This document shows, in pieces, positions 36,176 to 51,899 of a stretch of 64,000 nucleotides of DNA. Both the position numbers and the translations under genes were made by a program. Each line of letters begins with the position of its first letter. Within the stretch, counting starts at the first letter, position 1. The DNA comes from Pantoea sp. At-9b (lineage in GTDB: Bacteria > Pseudomonadota > Gammaproteobacteria > Enterobacterales > Enterobacteriaceae): the NCBI RefSeq assembly GCF_000175935.2, contig NC_014837.1, forward strand, positions 4,154,001 to 4,218,000, in the 5' to 3' direction. Under the pieces are notes generated by a model. The model saw nothing but the letters and a program-made list of their open reading frames with translations. It was not told where the DNA came from and did no database searches.

Positions 36176-37696
36176 ATGTCTTTATCACGGGTTTTAACAC
36201 GCGCAGCTTTGGGTGTACAGGCACCGCTGGTGACAGTGGAAGTCCATATCAGTAATGGCCTACCCGCCTTAACGCTGGTCGGTTTGCCAGAAACCACGGT
36301 GAAAGAAGCGCGTGAGCGGGTCCGCAGCGCGATCATCAACAGCGGATTCACCTTTCCGGCTAAACGCGTCACCATCAATCTGGCCCCTGCCGATCTCCCT
36401 AAAGAGGGGGGGCGTTACGACCTGCCGATCGCCATTGCAATTCTCGCCGCCTCAGAGCAGCTTCCTGACGCGAAACTCGCGCAATATGAATTCCTGGGTG
36501 AATTAGCCCTGAACGGCGCGCTCTGTGGCGTTCAGGCCGCCATTCCTGCGGCTATGGCAGCCCTTCAGGCGGGCAGGCAGATGGTGCTCTCTGAACAGAA
36601 TCAACAGGATGTGGGTTTAATTCAGCAAGGCACAACCTTGATTGGCAAACATCTGCTGGAAATTTGCGCCTTTCTGCATAATCAAACCGAGTTACCCATT
36701 GCGTGTTATCAGCCTGAGATCACTGACAACGACAATCAGGATCTGCGCGATATCATTGGACAGGAACAAGGACGGCGGGCACTGGAGATTACCGCTGCGG
36801 GCGGGCACAATTTGCTGCTGCTGGGTCCGCCGGGAACCGGGAAAACCATGCTGGCCACACGCTTACCTGGCATCATGCCCCCCTTGAACGAGCAGGAGGC
36901 ACTGGAGTGTGCTGCCATCGCCAGTCTGGTCAGCAGCGGTAACCTTCAACAACAATGGCGCAAACGCCCCTTTCGTGCGCCACATCATAGCGCTTCGCTG
37001 TATGCCCTGATTGGCGGCGGTTCCTTACCCCGTCCGGGTGAGATTTCGCTGGCGCATAATGGCGTGCTTTTTCTGGATGAGTTACCCGAGTTTGAACGTC
37101 GGGCGCTGGATGCGTTACGCGAGCCGATTGAATCCGGTGAGATTGCCATCTCGCGCACCCGTGCTAAAGTCACCTATCCGGCACGCTTTCAGTTAATTGG
37201 TGCCATGAATCCCAGCCCAACCGGTCATTATCAGGGAACCCATAACCGTTGTACCCCACAGCAGGTATTGCGCTATCTCAGCCGTCTTTCCGGTCCTTTT
37301 CTCGACCGCTTTGATCTCTCTCTGGAAGTCCCCTTATTACCCAGTGGAACCCTCAGCCAGAAACAGCACCCCAGTGAGAGCAGTGCAGAAGTGCTGCAAC
37401 GGGTTGTTGCGGCACGGCAACATCAAATTAATCGCAGTGGGAAAGTGAACGCGCATCTGTCAAATGCGGAGATACAGCGCTGGTGTGAACTTGAGGAGGA
37501 AGATGCCCGATGGCTTGAAGAGGTGCTGAATTCGCTTGGTCTGTCGGTGCGCGCCTGGCAACGCATCCTGAAAGTGGCAAGAACCATCGCAGATTTAGCT
37601 GGGGAGGCACAGATTACTCGTCATCACCTGCAGGAGGCGGTGGGGTACCGCAGTATTGATCGCCTGATGATCTATCTACACAAAAGCCTGGAATAA
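36176..37696 (+). CDS. comM: ComM/YifB family AAA+ ATPase (Mg chelatase-like)
   Basis: 506 residues, the length of E. coli YifB. The N-terminal domain (NGLPALTLVGLPETTVKEARER in part) precedes the AAA+ core with Walker A GPPGTGKTML near 222, Walker B VLFLDELPEFERR near 300, and a C-terminal Mg_chelatase_C region. In naturally competent bacteria ComM is a helicase driving branch migration during DNA uptake; in enterics its role is less clear. AAGGAG lies seven bases before ATG 36176. Confidence 0.95.
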   Translation: MSLSRVLTRAALGVQAPLVTVEVHISNGLPALTLVGLPETTVKEARERVRSAIINSGFTFPAKRVTINLAPADLPKEGGRYDLPIAIAILAASEQLPDAKLAQYEFLGELALNGALCGVQAAIPAAMAALQAGRQMVLSEQNQQDVGLIQQGTTLIGKHLLEICAFLHNQTELPIACYQPEITDNDNQDLRDIIGQEQGRRALEITAAGGHNLLLLGPPGTGKTMLATRLPGIMPPLNEQEALECAAIASLVSSGNLQQQWRKRPFRAPHHSASLYALIGGGSLPRPGEISLAHNGVLFLDELPEFERRALDALREPIESGEIAISRTRAKVTYPARFQLIGAMNPSPTGHYQGTHNRCTPQQVLRYLSRLSGPFLDRFDLSLEVPLLPSGTLSQKQHPSESSAEVLQRVVAARQHQINRSGKVNAHLSNAEIQRWCELEEEDARWLEEVLNSLGLSVRAWQRILKVARTIADLAGEAQITRHHLQEAVGYRSIDRLMIYLHKSLE

Positions 37697-37722
37697 AAAA
37701 ACGGGGCACCTGCCCCGTTTCT
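37695..37722. terminator. Bidirectional terminator between comM and maoP
   Basis: AAACGGGGCA-CC-TGCCCCGTTT with an A run before and T after; it serves the convergent comM and maoP, overlapping the edge of both. Confidence 0.85.
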
Positions 37723-38060
37723 TAGTCTTCGCTGTCGCTGTAATCTTCGACGCTGTCCATCTGCGGCTTGCCGCCAGAAAGCGTGTGAAAACGCTTAGGA
37801 CGCTTGATACGTGCGGTATATTTCGACCATACACGCTCAGCTTCCGTTTGCGGCTCACGAATACCACGACATACTTCAATAAATAAACGCTCTTCTTCCG
37901 TCACTGGCTCACGCTTTGCCAGGTCCAGTTCATTAAAGGCAAAACCGTGGCGCTCAAGAAGCGTAGCTTCTTTAATGGTGAAATCACCATGACGCGAAAA
38001 ACCACGAGGGTAATGCTTGTTATCAAAGAAACGATTCGTTGTTGCGAAGCTATCCGCCAT
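37722..38060 (-). CDS. maoP: Macrodomain Ori organisation protein MaoP
   Basis: 112 residues, matching E. coli MaoP (YifE) along its length, with [20 protein letters not shown] in part at the start and [17 protein letters not shown] near the end. MaoP acts with the nearby DNA site maoS to organise the chromosomal Ori macrodomain. Just upstream, 38105-38114 reads CTAATACTCC on the minus strand; I cannot confirm that this is part of maoS. Confidence 0.94.
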   Translation of the reverse strand: MADSFATTNRFFDNKHYPRGFSRHGDFTIKEATLLERHGFAFNELDLAKREPVTEEERLFIEVCRGIREPQTEAERVWSKYTARIKRPKRFHTLSGGKPQMDSVEDYSDSED

Positions 38061-38181
38061 TTTACACGCTCCTGATTCTCATATGGCCGTGCTATTTATG
38101 GCGCGGAGTATTAGATAGGCTTGACAGAGTGTAAAACAAAACATTTAAATCAATACGACAAACATTTTTTGGGAGAATGCT

Positions 38182-39003
38182 GTGGATACGGAATTACTGA
38201 AAACTTTCCTCGAAGTGAGCAGAACTCGCCATTTCGGGCGTGCTGCTGAAGCGCTTTACCTCACGCAATCTGCCGTTAGTTTTCGCATTCGCCAACTGGA
38301 AAACCAGCTGGGCGTTAACCTTTTTACTCGTCATCGTAATAACATCCGGCTGACTTCTGCCGGTGAACGCTTATTACCCTATGCCGAGAGCTTGATGAGC
38401 ACCTGGCTGATGGCAAAAAAGGAAGTTTCCCATACCCAGCAGCATCATGAGCTTTCTATCGGAGCCAGTGCATCGCTATGGGAGGCTTATCTAACCCCTT
38501 GGTTACAATCGCTTTATGAGAACAGGGAAAGCCTGCACCTTGAAGCGCGTATTGCACAACGGCACTTACTGGTAAAGCAGTTACATGAACGCCAGCTTGA
38601 TCTTTTGATCACCACCGAAGCGCCAAAGATGGATGAATTGACCAGTCAGCAAATTGGCCACATTTCACTCGCATTATTTCGTGCGCGTAAAACTGAAAAG
38701 CGTGAAAAATATGATTACATCAAACTGGAATGGGGAGCAGATTTTCATCAACATGAAAATTATCTGTCCAGTGATGACGTTCCGGTATTAACCACAACAT
38801 CGGCGCATGTTACCCGAGAATTGCTGCATACCACTGGCGCTTGCGCGTTTTTGCCTGATTTTTGGCACAGCCTTTATAGCGATCTGATGGTTATTCCTGA
38901 TACCCCTGTCGCTGTCAGACCTCTTTATGCGGTATGGCTACAAAATAGCGATCAACAGGCCCATATTCGTCAGTTGCTCAAATATCCGGTATTAACGCAT
39001 TGA
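38182..39003 (+). CDS. hdfR: LysR-family regulator HdfR
   Basis: 273 residues with a GTG start, as in E. coli, behind GGGAG. The winged helix reads [20 protein letters not shown] and [15 protein letters not shown]. HdfR represses flhDC in E. coli and affects glutamate synthase expression. It sits next to maoP and the trpT-aspT end of the rRNA operon, as beside E. coli rrnC. Confidence 0.95.
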   Translation: MDTELLKTFLEVSRTRHFGRAAEALYLTQSAVSFRIRQLENQLGVNLFTRHRNNIRLTSAGERLLPYAESLMSTWLMAKKEVSHTQQHHELSIGASASLWEAYLTPWLQSLYENRESLHLEARIAQRHLLVKQLHERQLDLLITTEAPKMDELTSQQIGHISLALFRARKTEKREKYDYIKLEWGADFHQHENYLSSDDVPVLTTTSAHVTRELLHTTGACAFLPDFWHSLYSDLMVIPDTPVAVRPLYAVWLQNSDQQAHIRQLLKYPVLTH

Positions 39004-39138
39004 TGTAATAAAAACAGAAGGGTTTGAGTGGATATTGGTGAAGCTCAATTCCCTCCATCACGAAAAGATCTGAGGCATTTTGTGCTAAAGCAGGCTGACT
39101 AATGAGGTGGTAGTGGAAATACACCTGTTATTTCAGGC

Positions 39139-39169
39139 AAAAAAAAATCCTTTGCCTAAGCAAAGGATT
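39139..39169 (-). terminator. Terminator of the rRNA operon after tRNA-Trp
   Basis: On the minus strand AATCCTTTGC, loop TTAG, GCAAAGGATT is followed by a run of T, seven bases past the tRNA. hdfR ends upstream on the plus strand; 39004-39138 shows no gene. Confidence 0.9.
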
Positions 39170-39175
39170 GTTTTC

Positions 39176-39251
<76 letters not shown>

Positions 39252-39260
39252 AAATGAGGG

Positions 39261-39337
39261 TGGCGGTGCGGACGGGACTCGAACCCGCGACCCCCGGCGT
39301 GACAGGCCGGTATTCTAACCGACTGAACTACCGCACC
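39261..39337 (-). tRNA. aspT: tRNA-Asp (GTC)
   Basis: 77 bases with encoded CCA. The anticodon is in GCCTGTCACGC. It is the first distal tRNA of the rRNA operon. Its acceptor stem starts GGTGCGG where E. coli has GGAGCGG. Confidence 0.97.
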
Positions 39338-39409
39338 ACCGAATACTGCATTACCAGCGGGGTCTCGCTGATAACCGGTGTTACCCTTTCGGGCAAGTAC
39401 CTTAAATTG

Positions 39410-39529
39410 ATGCCTGGCAGTTCCCTACTCTCGCATGGGGAGACCCCACACTACCATCGGCGCTACGGCGTTTCACTTCTGAGTTCGGCATGGGGTCAGG
39501 TGGGACCACCGCGCTACAGCCGCCAGGCA
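39410..39529 (-). rRNA. rrf: 5S ribosomal RNA
   Basis: 120 bases; ends TGCCTGGCGGC and TGCCAGGCA pair, and the body is the standard enterobacterial 5S sequence. The 39530-39735 spacer to 23S holds no other gene. Confidence 0.97.
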
Positions 39530-39735
39530 AATCTTGGTGCACGAAACGAATATTTTTCACTGATGCTGCGTTGCCTGCGCTCGTAAACTCAGTCACATAC
39601 TCATGTATGCTCCTTCCTTTACTTCGCTGGCCGCCTTGCCTCAGCGCAAAATCTTTCGTTTCCGCTAATTCTTTATCCGGTAAACAATGCTGAAAATTCT
39701 TTGCGTCTCTCAACTCAAAACGCCTCTGGCGTTGT

Positions 39736-42640
<2,905 letters not shown>

Positions 42641-42762
42641 TCACAACCCACAGACGTTTTTACGCATGCAGACTGCAAGCATTTGAGAGACTCGAACACA
42701 TCGTTTTCATTTCTTATTACGGAGAAATGAAACAACGTGTCGTTTCAAATTTTCAGCTTGTT

Positions 42763-42782
42763 CCGGATTGTTAAAGAGCAAA
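42763..42782 (-). promoter_or_regulatory. boxA antitermination site before 23S
   Basis: On the minus strand TGCTCTTTAACAATCCGG matches the rRNA boxA element bound by NusB/S10. It lies in the tRNA-Ala to 23S spacer. Confidence 0.8.
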
Positions 42783-42834
42783 TACTTCGCAGCACACCGT
42801 TTCCGGTACGCTCTGAAGTATTGAAGTACTGTAA

Positions 42835-42910
42835 TGGTGGAGCTAAGCGGGATCGAACCGCTGACCTCCTGCGTGCAAGGCAGGCGCTCTCCCAGCTGAG
42901 CTATAGCCCC
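42835..42910 (-). tRNA. alaT: tRNA-Ala (TGC)
   Basis: 76 bases with CCA. The anticodon is in CCTTGCACGC; starts GGGGCTATAGCTCAG. Spacer tRNA between 16S and 23S. Confidence 0.97.
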
Positions 42911-43054
42911 ATACAGTTACTGCAGAGACCACTACTACCACTCAACCGAGTTAACATTCTTACATGAAGAATGTAATTTCTTCTCAGGCAAGGCATGCGG
43001 AAGGGAAGTTTACTCAGGTAAACGACCGCGCATAACGCAGCATGAGGAGAAATT

Positions 43055-43131
<77 letters not shown>

Positions 43132-43205
43132 GTAGAGGTTTTTTCTGCTCGTTACTTTTTCATCAGACAATCTGTGTGAGCACTTCGAAGGAAGGTATCT
43201 TCAGG

Positions 43206-44747
<1,542 letters not shown>

Positions 44748-44875
44748 AAGTTTGATGCTCAAAGAATTAAACTTCGTAATGAATTACGTGTTCACTCTTG
44801 AGACTTGATATTTTTTAAGTCCGTAGACTTTTGATATCAATCCTGCGAGTGCCCACACAGATTGTCTGATAAATT

Positions 44876-45066
44876 GTTAAAGAGCAGTGCCACATTTCTC
44901 GTGTGGCGCGGGTTGCGTATATTACGCTTTCCGCGTTTTCAGTCAAGCATTTATTTTTGCTTTTCTGAAGGTTGCCACTTAAGGCCACCTCGCTAACACG
45001 TTACTTCGTAAGCCGTTGTTCCGTGTCAGTGGAGGCGCATTATAGGGAGTTCTTTGAGGCTGACAA
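44876..45066 (-). promoter_or_regulatory. rRNA operon promoters P1 and P2 and leader boxA
   Basis: P1: TTGTCA (45061-45066), 16-base spacer, TATAAT (45039-45044), with an AT-rich UP-like stretch upstream. P2: TTGACT (44941-44946), 16-base spacer, TAATAT (44919-44924). boxA GCTCTTTAACA lies at 44876-44885 in the leader before 16S. The 16-base spacers are typical of growth-controlled rRNA promoters. No gene lies in 44748-45114. Confidence 0.92.
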
Positions 45067-45114
45067 GCGCTAAATGCAAATTAATTTCTGAGTGCTGTTT
45101 TTTTCAACGAAACA

Positions 45115-45969
45115 TCACAAAAGTGCCAGTTTTTCCATCAATGGGAAGCCATAACGCTGTAGAACCGGTGATAATTGCAGCACTTCTTCATCCATCCGCG
45201 TGCAAAACGCCATGTTAGGCGCATCAGAAAGTGCCACAGGAGCAGCATGCTCCAGTAGCCAGGCGGTACGACGCGCAATCGCTGCGCCGGAATCCACCAG
45301 TCGCGTTCCTTCCGGCAACACCAACTGCAACTCATCGCGCAACAACGGAAAATGAGTACAGCCCAACACCACCGTATCTGGCGGCTCCTTCATGCGTAGC
45401 CAGGGTTGCACCACACGACGCACATCGTCCAGCAGCACCTCTTCACCGTGGAGCTTCGCCTCGGCCAGCTCGACCAGCTCTGCGGAACCCAACATCTTGA
45501 TTTGGCATTCACGGGCGAATTGCGCCACCAGTTCATGGGTATAAGGACGTTTCACCGTGCCACGGGTCGCCAGTAGCCCCACCACGCCATTACGCGTTAA
45601 GCGTGCTGCGGGTTTTATCGCGGGCACTACCCCGACCACCGGGAAGTCAAACTTCGCACGCAGTGCAGGTAAAGAAACCGTACTGGCTGAGTTACAGGCA
45701 ATCACCACCAGCGCCAGGGGAAAGTGCTGCGTAATCGCCTCAACGATCGAAACAACACGATCAACAATATAGGTTTCGGTTTTTTCACCGTAAGGGAAAC
45801 CTTCATTATCGAAGGCGTAAAGATAATGGAGATTCGGCAGCAATTGTCGAATCTCCTCATAGACGGAGAGCCCACCGACGCCGGAGTCAAAAACCAGCAC
45901 GGTGGGACGCAGATCAGAAGCTGTAGCTGGCGCTGAGGTAGTACTCCGTTCCTGGAGTTTGGTAGCCAT
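45115..45969 (-). CDS. murI: Glutamate racemase
   Basis: 284 residues. The catalytic cysteines are in [10 protein letters not shown] and [25 protein letters not shown] is the N-terminal signature. It supplies D-glutamate for murein. The ATG at 45969 (MATKLQ, as in E. coli) gives a 56-base overlap with the end of btuB; a longer in-frame upstream extension has no homology and is discarded. Confidence 0.97.
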   Translation of the reverse strand: MATKLQERSTTSAPATASDLRPTVLVFDSGVGGLSVYEEIRQLLPNLHYLYAFDNEGFPYGEKTETYIVDRVVSIVEAITQHFPLALVVIACNSASTVSLPALRAKFDFPVVGVVPAIKPAARLTRNGVVGLLATRGTVKRPYTHELVAQFARECQIKMLGSAELVELAEAKLHGEEVLLDDVRRVVQPWLRMKEPPDTVVLGCTHFPLLRDELQLVLPEGTRLVDSGAAIARRTAWLLEHAAPVALSDAPNMAFCTRMDEEVLQLSPVLQRYGFPLMEKLALL

Positions 45970-47788
45970 ACACTGTCTCGTAGTCTTTATCGAACAGGTT
46001 GGCAATTCTACCACGAACGGTGAGCTGAGAGGTGACCGGATACGATACCGCCAGATCCCATAAACTGACGCCGCCCAATTTAATGCGCTGCGTCGTATAG
46101 GAATGGTTGTAATCGTTGTCGTAACGCTCACCGAGGTAGTGATAGGTGATCGACCAGTCAAAATTGAAGACCGTCCAGTCGAGCTGGTATTTCACCTGCT
46201 GCTTCGCACGGCGCAACAATTGCTGATTAGTCTCAGCATTACGCGCGTCAACATAGTCATAAGAAATCGTATGGCTCAGCGGACCGGTATCGAAAGACGC
46301 CGTCGCTTCCACACCTTTGATACGGGCTTTATCGATGTTGTAGTAAACGTAGGTGGTCGGATCGCTATCAATCAGGTTATCAATGTCGTTGCGATAGCCC
46401 GACACACGCCAGTTCACCGGCCCGGTTAAGCCTTCAAAACCGCTTTCCCACTGCTTGCTCTCTTCCGGTTTCAGGTTCGGATTGCCATAAGTCTGGCTAT
46501 AAAGCTGAGCCAGATTCGGCGCTTTATAGGCGGTAGCGTAAGAGGCAAACACGCGATAGCCATCAACAAATTCCCAGGCGGCGCTACTCTGCCAGGTGTT
46601 ATGCCAACCAAACGCGTTGTTGTCATCGCCGCGCACCGCGCCTTCCAGCGTCACGCTACCCAACTGCTGCTGCGCGGTGGCGTAGATGCCGGTATTACGT
46701 TGTTCCTGGCCTTCCACGGTGGAATTCGTGCCGGGTTCAGAGGTTTGTTTCTGCCAATCAACACCGCCGCTCACCGTACCCTGTCCCACCTGCACCGAGT
46801 TGCCCCATTGCAGGTTGTACTGCTGAACATCATCCAGCGACGCCGTGGCATCATATTTGCCCAGCTGAGGACTGTAGTTGTAATCCTTGGTATGGCTGTA
46901 GCTGGCGATCAGCTGTGAAGAATAGATGCCCTGATTAAAGCGCAGTCCGGTATCCCAAGTCTGGCTGTAGAGCTGACGGGTATCAACAAAGGTGTTGGGT
47001 TCCACATAAGTGGGATAGCCATCATAAGCCGTGCGGTTGTCAAAGCCATAACCACGAACGAAGCCGCTGAACTGGTCGCTAAACTGATGCTCCAGCGAAC
47101 CATACAAGGTTTTGCTCATAAAACCGTCGCGATCTTTCTGCGCCGGATCGCCATAGATGTCGGGCAGGTTTGCCACCACATCGTAGCCTTTGGTGTAGGT
47201 GTAGTTGCCCGCCAGGGTCAGCTTCGTCGCATCACCCAGTTGTTGCTGGGTCGAGCCATCGTAGCTCTGGTAGCCTTTCGACCCGACACCTGCGGTCAGC
47301 GTGGTGCCGTTTTTATCCCGGCCAGTGATGATGTTGACCACACCGCCGATCGCGTCGGAACCATACACCGCCGAACGCGCACCACGAATATATTCGATGC
47401 GCTGTACCAGCGAGAGTGGAATCTGGCTGAGATCGGATGAACCGGAAATACCCGCCTGATTCAGACGAATGCCGTCAATCAGAATCAGCACGTGGTTGGA
47501 GTTGGTGCCTCGAATAAACATGGAGCTGCTTTGGCCCATGCCCCCGTTTTGCGCAATGTCGACGCCCGGCAAGCGACGCATGACATCCGTGAGGCTTTTT
47601 GCCTGCCAGCGGTCAATGTCTTCCCGGGTAACAACTGTGGTGGGTGCCAGCACGGAAGAAACCGGCTGTGAAAAACGGTTAGCGGTAACGATTTGCGTAT
47701 CATCATCCTGCTGGGCATAGCCAAATTGCGCCCAGAGGGACATCGCCGTTGCGCTAAAGGCAAACAGCGAAGCATGTGTTTTTTTCAT
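45914..47788 (-). CDS. btuB: Outer-membrane vitamin B12 receptor
   Basis: 624 residues (E. coli 614). A signal peptide at [11 protein letters not shown] ends near GYAQQ; the TonB box is [10 protein letters not shown], then a plug domain ([26 protein letters not shown]) and a 22-strand barrel ending in ASYSF with the terminal Phe needed for outer-membrane assembly. It imports cobalamins with TonB energy. The start is set by homology and signal peptide. Expression is controlled by the cobalamin riboswitch upstream. Confidence 0.97.
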   Translation of the reverse strand: MKKTHASLFAFSATAMSLWAQFGYAQQDDDTQIVTANRFSQPVSSVLAPTTVVTREDIDRWQAKSLTDVMRRLPGVDIAQNGGMGQSSSMFIRGTNSNHVLILIDGIRLNQAGISGSSDLSQIPLSLVQRIEYIRGARSAVYGSDAIGGVVNIITGRDKNGTTLTAGVGSKGYQSYDGSTQQQLGDATKLTLAGNYTYTKGYDVVANLPDIYGDPAQKDRDGFMSKTLYGSLEHQFSDQFSGFVRGYGFDNRTAYDGYPTYVEPNTFVDTRQLYSQTWDTGLRFNQGIYSSQLIASYSHTKDYNYSPQLGKYDATASLDDVQQYNLQWGNSVQVGQGTVSGGVDWQKQTSEPGTNSTVEGQEQRNTGIYATAQQQLGSVTLEGAVRGDDNNAFGWHNTWQSSAAWEFVDGYRVFASYATAYKAPNLAQLYSQTYGNPNLKPEESKQWESGFEGLTGPVNWRVSGYRNDIDNLIDSDPTTYVYYNIDKARIKGVEATASFDTGPLSHTISYDYVDARNAETNQQLLRRAKQQVKYQLDWTVFNFDWSITYHYLGERYDNDYNHSYTTQRIKLGGVSLWDLAVSYPVTSQLTVRGRIANLFDKDYETVYGYQTPGTEYYLSASYSF

Positions 47789-47870
47789 TGTTTTAGCATC
47801 CAAAAGACAAAGCAGGATGCCGCAGGCATACGATCGATAGCACGCGATGACCGTACGAGTTGCGACGTCA

Positions 47871-48022
47871 CACCGGCAGGTCTTCGGGCTGAGAATCATA
47901 AATGGTGAAGACTTCCCATCCCGCAGGACAGTGTCTGCATCAGCAATCACCACGACATTCTTTACCGCTGCGCGTCAGCTCCAGGTTCTCACTGGATTCC
48001 CTTTTAACTCAAGGAGGCCGGC
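47871..48022 (-). promoter_or_regulatory. Cobalamin riboswitch of btuB
   Basis: The minus-strand leader contains the conserved blocks in order: GCCGGCCTCC, GGGAATCCAGTGAGAACCTG-type core, GATGCAG, GGGATGGGAAG, and the B12 box AGCCCGAAGACCTGCCGG (47873-47890). It ends about 80 bases before the ATG, so adenosylcobalamin should block ribosome access as in E. coli. Confidence 0.95.
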
Positions 48023-48149
48023 CGTCGCAGTCTACGGACAAGAAGGCCAGAAATCCAGACTTCCAGCCATCTTCTTTTGCACAAGGCTGGACATCAGCAG
48101 TCGAATGCCTACAATCGCCCGGCAAGCAGGCTTATTACCAGGATTGAAG

Positions 48150-49253
48150 ATGACACCCGAACAGCTCCCGATTGAACAATATGACGCGCAACTGGCAGAA
48201 AAAGTCAGCCGTTTACAGGCGATGATGGCACCGTTTGCTGCGCCAGAGGTGGAGGTGTTCCGTTCACCGGTCAGTCACTACCGCATGCGTGCCGAATTCC
48301 GCATCTGGCACGATGGCGACGATCTGTATCACATCATCTTTGATCAGCAGACCAAACAGCGTATTCGCGTCGATCAATTTCCCGCAGCCAGCGCGTTGAT
48401 CAACCAACTGATGCCCAAAATGATCAACGCGATCCGTGATAACCGTGCACTGCGCCATAAATTGTTCCAGATTGATTACCTGTCGACCCTGAGCAATCAG
48501 ATCGTCATTTCCCTGCTCTACCACCGCAAACTGGAAGAGGAGTGGCAGCTGGCGGCCAGCGCATTACGTGACGCGCTACGCGCCGAAGGTTTTGATGTAC
48601 AGCTGATTGGCCGCGCCACCAAGACGAAAATCTGTCTCGACCGCGATTACATTGATGAACGCCTGCCGGTGGCGGGCAAAGAGATGATTTATCGTCAGGT
48701 AGAGAACAGTTTTACCCAGCCGAATGCCGCCATGAACATTCAAATGCTGGAGTGGGCGCTGGATGTCACGCAAAACGCGCGCGGCGACCTGCTGGAACTG
48801 TATTGCGGCAACGGGAACTTTTCACTGGCGCTGGCGCGTAATTTCCGTCGCGTACTCGCCACGGAAATTGCCAAACCTTCAGTAGCCGCCGCACAGTTCA
48901 ATATCGCCGCCAACCACATTGATAACGTACAAATCATTCGTATGGCGGCAGAAGAGTTCACCCAAGCGATGAATGGCGTGCGGAGCTTTAATCGACTGGA
49001 AGGCATTGACCTGCAAAGTTATCAATGTGAAACCATTTTCGTCGATCCGCCGCGAAGTGGGCTGGATGCCGAAACGGTCAAAATGGTGCAGGCTTACCCG
49101 CGTATCCTCTATATCTCCTGCAATCCGCAGACGCTGTGCGATAACCTCGCAACCCTGGCGGAAACCCATGAGGTCGCCCGTCTGGCGTTGTTTGATCAGT
49201 TCCCCTATACCCATCATATGGAAAGCGGCGTACTGCTCACACGCAAAGCATAA
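48150..49253 (+). CDS. trmA: tRNA (uracil-54-C5) methyltransferase
   Basis: 367 residues (E. coli 366). SAM binding is in [15 protein letters not shown] near 213, and the catalytic cysteine is in [10 protein letters not shown] near 324 with FVDPPRSG near 296. It makes ribothymidine at position 54 of tRNA. ATG 48150 is chosen by alignment; the frame is open far upstream through the riboswitch without homology. It is divergent from btuB. Confidence 0.97.
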   Translation: MTPEQLPIEQYDAQLAEKVSRLQAMMAPFAAPEVEVFRSPVSHYRMRAEFRIWHDGDDLYHIIFDQQTKQRIRVDQFPAASALINQLMPKMINAIRDNRALRHKLFQIDYLSTLSNQIVISLLYHRKLEEEWQLAASALRDALRAEGFDVQLIGRATKTKICLDRDYIDERLPVAGKEMIYRQVENSFTQPNAAMNIQMLEWALDVTQNARGDLLELYCGNGNFSLALARNFRRVLATEIAKPSVAAAQFNIAANHIDNVQIIRMAAEEFTQAMNGVRSFNRLEGIDLQSYQCETIFVDPPRSGLDAETVKMVQAYPRILYISCNPQTLCDNLATLAETHEVARLALFDQFPYTHHMESGVLLTRKA

Positions 49254-49255
49254 TG

Positions 49256-49287
49256 AAAAACGGGAACCCTGGGGTTCCCGTTTTTTT
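49256..49287. terminator. Terminator between trmA and yijD
   Basis: AAAAACGGGAACC-CTGG-GGTTCCCGTTTTTTT, strong in the plus direction and usable in the minus direction for yijD. Confidence 0.92.
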
Positions 49288-49642
49288 AATTCTTGTTCTT
49301 CGGTCGCTTAAAGCGTGTCGCAATCCAGAACACCAGCGCCACCATCAGGATGGTGGGGATAAAGTTAGAACCAATATCCGGGTACTCCGCGCGCACCAAG
49401 GCGCTGTAGACCAGAATCCCCAACAGGAAAAACGCCGCCGCCAGTGACGGCATGCCTTCCGGCATATTGCGGTTCAGATAACGCTGATGCAGGCACCAGG
49501 CCGCCAGGCCAAGCGCGATCAGCGGAAAAATCGAAAAGGGTACAAATGCACTGAACAGCACCGAAAAGGAGCCGTTGATGGCTAAACCGGTGATAAAAGC
49601 CAGTAAAAGCGTTCCTTTATCGCGGGGGTTTTGCTCAATCAT
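49286..49642 (-). CDS. yijD: Inner-membrane protein YijD
   Basis: 118 residues (E. coli 119) with four predicted membrane helices, e.g. GTLLLAFITGLAINGSFSVL in part and AAFFLLGILVYSALV. The function is unknown. It follows fabR by 18 bases in a conserved fabR-yijD operon. Confidence 0.93.
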   Translation of the reverse strand: MIEQNPRDKGTLLLAFITGLAINGSFSVLFSAFVPFSIFPLIALGLAAWCLHQRYLNRNMPEGMPSLAAAFFLLGILVYSALVRAEYPDIGSNFIPTILMVALVFWIATRFKRPKNKN

Positions 49643-49660
49643 TTCATTATCCTTATCACA

Positions 49661-50305
49661 TTACTCTTCGGGTTTTTCCAGTGTTACCGCCAGCCGTTCC
49701 TGCTCCCGGCGATACCAATAATAAGCACCTTTGGCGATCATCCGCAGCTGCAGCACCAGACGGTCTTCCAGCTTGCGACGCTGTTCAATATCCACATCCA
49801 GCGCTTCCGCACCGGCACTGAACACAATGGTGACCATCGCTTCGGCCTGTGCTTCGGTAAAACTGCGCGGCATGCGGTTTTCCAGCTCAAGATAATCCGC
49901 CAGCTCGGCAATAAAGTGCTGAATTTCTCGCGCGACGGCAGCACGAAACGCCGCCGAGGTTCCGGAGCGCTCGCGTAGTAAGAGACGAAAAGCGTTGGGA
50001 TTGTTCCCGATGAACTCCATAAAAGTTGCAACAGAAGTTTTAATAATGCTGCCACCTTTGGCAATGCGCTGGCGTGCCTGACGCATGAGTTGGCGCAGCA
50101 TCAGACCGCTTTCATCAACCATCGTCAAACCCAGTTCATCCACATCCCGGAAGTGACGATAAAACGAGGTGGGCGCAATACCGGCTTCACGCGCAACTTC
50201 ACGCAAACTCAGGCTGGCAAAACTCCTTTCTGCACTTAGCTGACTGAAGGCGGCTTCAATCAGTGAACGTCTTGTACGTTCTTTTTGTTGCGCTCTGACG
50301 CCCAT
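49661..50305 (-). CDS. fabR: TetR-family repressor of unsaturated fatty acid synthesis
   Basis: 214 residues. The helix-turn-helix reads [20 protein letters not shown] and is identical to E. coli FabR. It represses fabB, and more weakly fabA, according to the ratio of unsaturated to saturated acyl-ACP/CoA. Only the last few C-terminal residues diverge from E. coli. Divergent from sthA. Confidence 0.97.
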   Translation of the reverse strand: MGVRAQQKERTRRSLIEAAFSQLSAERSFASLSLREVAREAGIAPTSFYRHFRDVDELGLTMVDESGLMLRQLMRQARQRIAKGGSIIKTSVATFMEFIGNNPNAFRLLLRERSGTSAAFRAAVAREIQHFIAELADYLELENRMPRSFTEAQAEAMVTIVFSAGAEALDVDIEQRRKLEDRLVLQLRMIAKGAYYWYRREQERLAVTLEKPEE

Positions 50306-50498
50306 TCTCTCTGCCTTGTGAGTAATCAGGCAGGCACTATAACAAACTTTTCAGCGTACAGCGGCGCAAAGTTTGTGACCGCCTGTTAACCTCACGCTTT
50401 GTCAAAAGTGGGCAAAAATCGCTGTTAGAATTCAGAAGTGCGCGGCGAGATGTTAGAATCTCGTTGTAAAAATGTATAGAAACATAGGACGTACTGGT

Positions 50499-51899
50499 AT
50501 GCAAAAGTCTTACGATTACGATGCCATTGTGATTGGCTCCGGTCCGGGCGGTGAAGGTGCGGCCATGGGGCTGGTGAAGCAGGGAGCGCGCATTGCGGTG
50601 ATCGAACGCTACCATAACATCGGCGGCGGTTGTACTCACTGGGGCACTATCCCCTCCAAAGCGTTGCGTCATGCTGTCAGCCGTATTATCGAGTTCAATC
50701 AAAATCCCCTCTACAGTGATCATACCCGGCTTCTGCGTTCCTCTTTTGCGGATATCCTCAACCACACGGAAAACGTGATTAGCCAACAAACCGCGATGCG
50801 GCAGGGCTTTTACGAACGTAACCGTTGTGAGCTGTATCAGGGCGATGCGCATTTTGTCGATGCCAACACCATCGAAGTGGAACAACCGGACGGTACCCGC
50901 GAGCGCTTAACCGCAGAGAAATTTGTGATTGCCTGTGGATCGCGCCCCTATCACCCGGCCGATGTCGATTTCACCCACCCACGTATTTATGACTCCGATT
51001 CAATTCTCAATCTGCACCATGAGCCGGGCCACGTGATTATCTACGGTGCCGGGGTGATCGGCTGTGAATACGCCTCGATCTTCCGTGGACTGAACGTCAA
51101 GGTTGACCTGATCAACACCCGCGATCGCCTGCTGGCATTCCTCGACCAGGAGATGTCAGATTCGCTGTCCTACCACTTCTGGAACAGCGGCGTGGTGATT
51201 CGTCACAACGAAGAGTTTGAGAAGATTGAAGGTGTGAACGATGGCGTCATCATGCACCTCAAATCCGGCAAAAAGGTGAAGGCAGATTGTCTGCTGTACG
51301 CCAACGGCCGAACCGGTAATACCGATTCACTGGCGCTGGAAAATGTCGGTCTGGAAGCTGATGGTCGCGGTCTGCTGAAGGTCAACAGCATGTACCAGAC
51401 AGCACAGCCGCATATCTATGCGGTCGGTGACGTGATTGGCTATCCGAGCCTGGCCTCAGCGGCCTATGATCAAGGGCGTATCGCTGCCCAGGCGATCATG
51501 AAAGGTGAAGCGACCGCGCATCTGATTGAAGATATCCCCACCGGGATTTACACCATTCCGGAGATCAGTTCCGTCGGGAAAACCGAACAACAGCTGACCG
51601 CGATGAAAGTGCCGTATGAAGTGGGACGTGCGCAGTTTAAACACTTGGCGCGCGCGCAGATTGTCGGCATGAATGTGGGAAGTTTGAAGATTCTGTTCCA
51701 CCGGGAAACCAAAGAAATCCTGGGCATTCATTGCTTTGGTGAGCGTGCAGCAGAGATCATTCATATCGGTCAGGCCATCATGGAACAGAAAAATGGCGGT
51801 AACACGATTGAATATTTCGTGAATACCACCTTTAACTATCCCACGATGGCCGAAGCCTATCGCGTTGCGGCGTTAAACGGCTTAAACCGCCTGTTTTAA
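50499..51899 (+). CDS. sthA: Soluble pyridine nucleotide transhydrogenase
   Basis: 466 residues, the E. coli length. FAD binding is in [30 protein letters not shown] takes the place of the redox-active CxxxxC of lipoamide dehydrogenases, with one cysteine only, as known for SthA. The NAD domain has [16 protein letters not shown]. It reoxidises NADPH with NAD+. ATG 50499 is chosen by alignment over an ATG nine codons upstream. Its end overlaps oxyR by 18 bases. Confidence 0.97.
   Translation: MQKSYDYDAIVIGSGPGGEGAAMGLVKQGARIAVIERYHNIGGGCTHWGTIPSKALRHAVSRIIEFNQNPLYSDHTRLLRSSFADILNHTENVISQQTAMRQGFYERNRCELYQGDAHFVDANTIEVEQPDGTRERLTAEKFVIACGSRPYHPADVDFTHPRIYDSDSILNLHHEPGHVIIYGAGVIGCEYASIFRGLNVKVDLINTRDRLLAFLDQEMSDSLSYHFWNSGVVIRHNEEFEKIEGVNDGVIMHLKSGKKVKADCLLYANGRTGNTDSLALENVGLEADGRGLLKVNSMYQTAQPHIYAVGDVIGYPSLASAAYDQGRIAAQAIMKGEATAHLIEDIPTGIYTIPEISSVGKTEQQLTAMKVPYEVGRAQFKHLARAQIVGMNVGSLKILFHRETKEILGIHCFGERAAEIIHIGQAIMEQKNGGNTIEYFVNTTFNYPTMAEAYRVAALNGLNRLF

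Noticed and set aside
45970-46161. N-terminal extension of murI
   Set aside because: It lies inside btuB in another frame; the homologous start is ATG 45969.
47789-48149. N-terminal extensions of btuB and trmA
   Set aside because: Both run through the cobalamin riboswitch and lack homology; true starts fit signal peptide and alignment.
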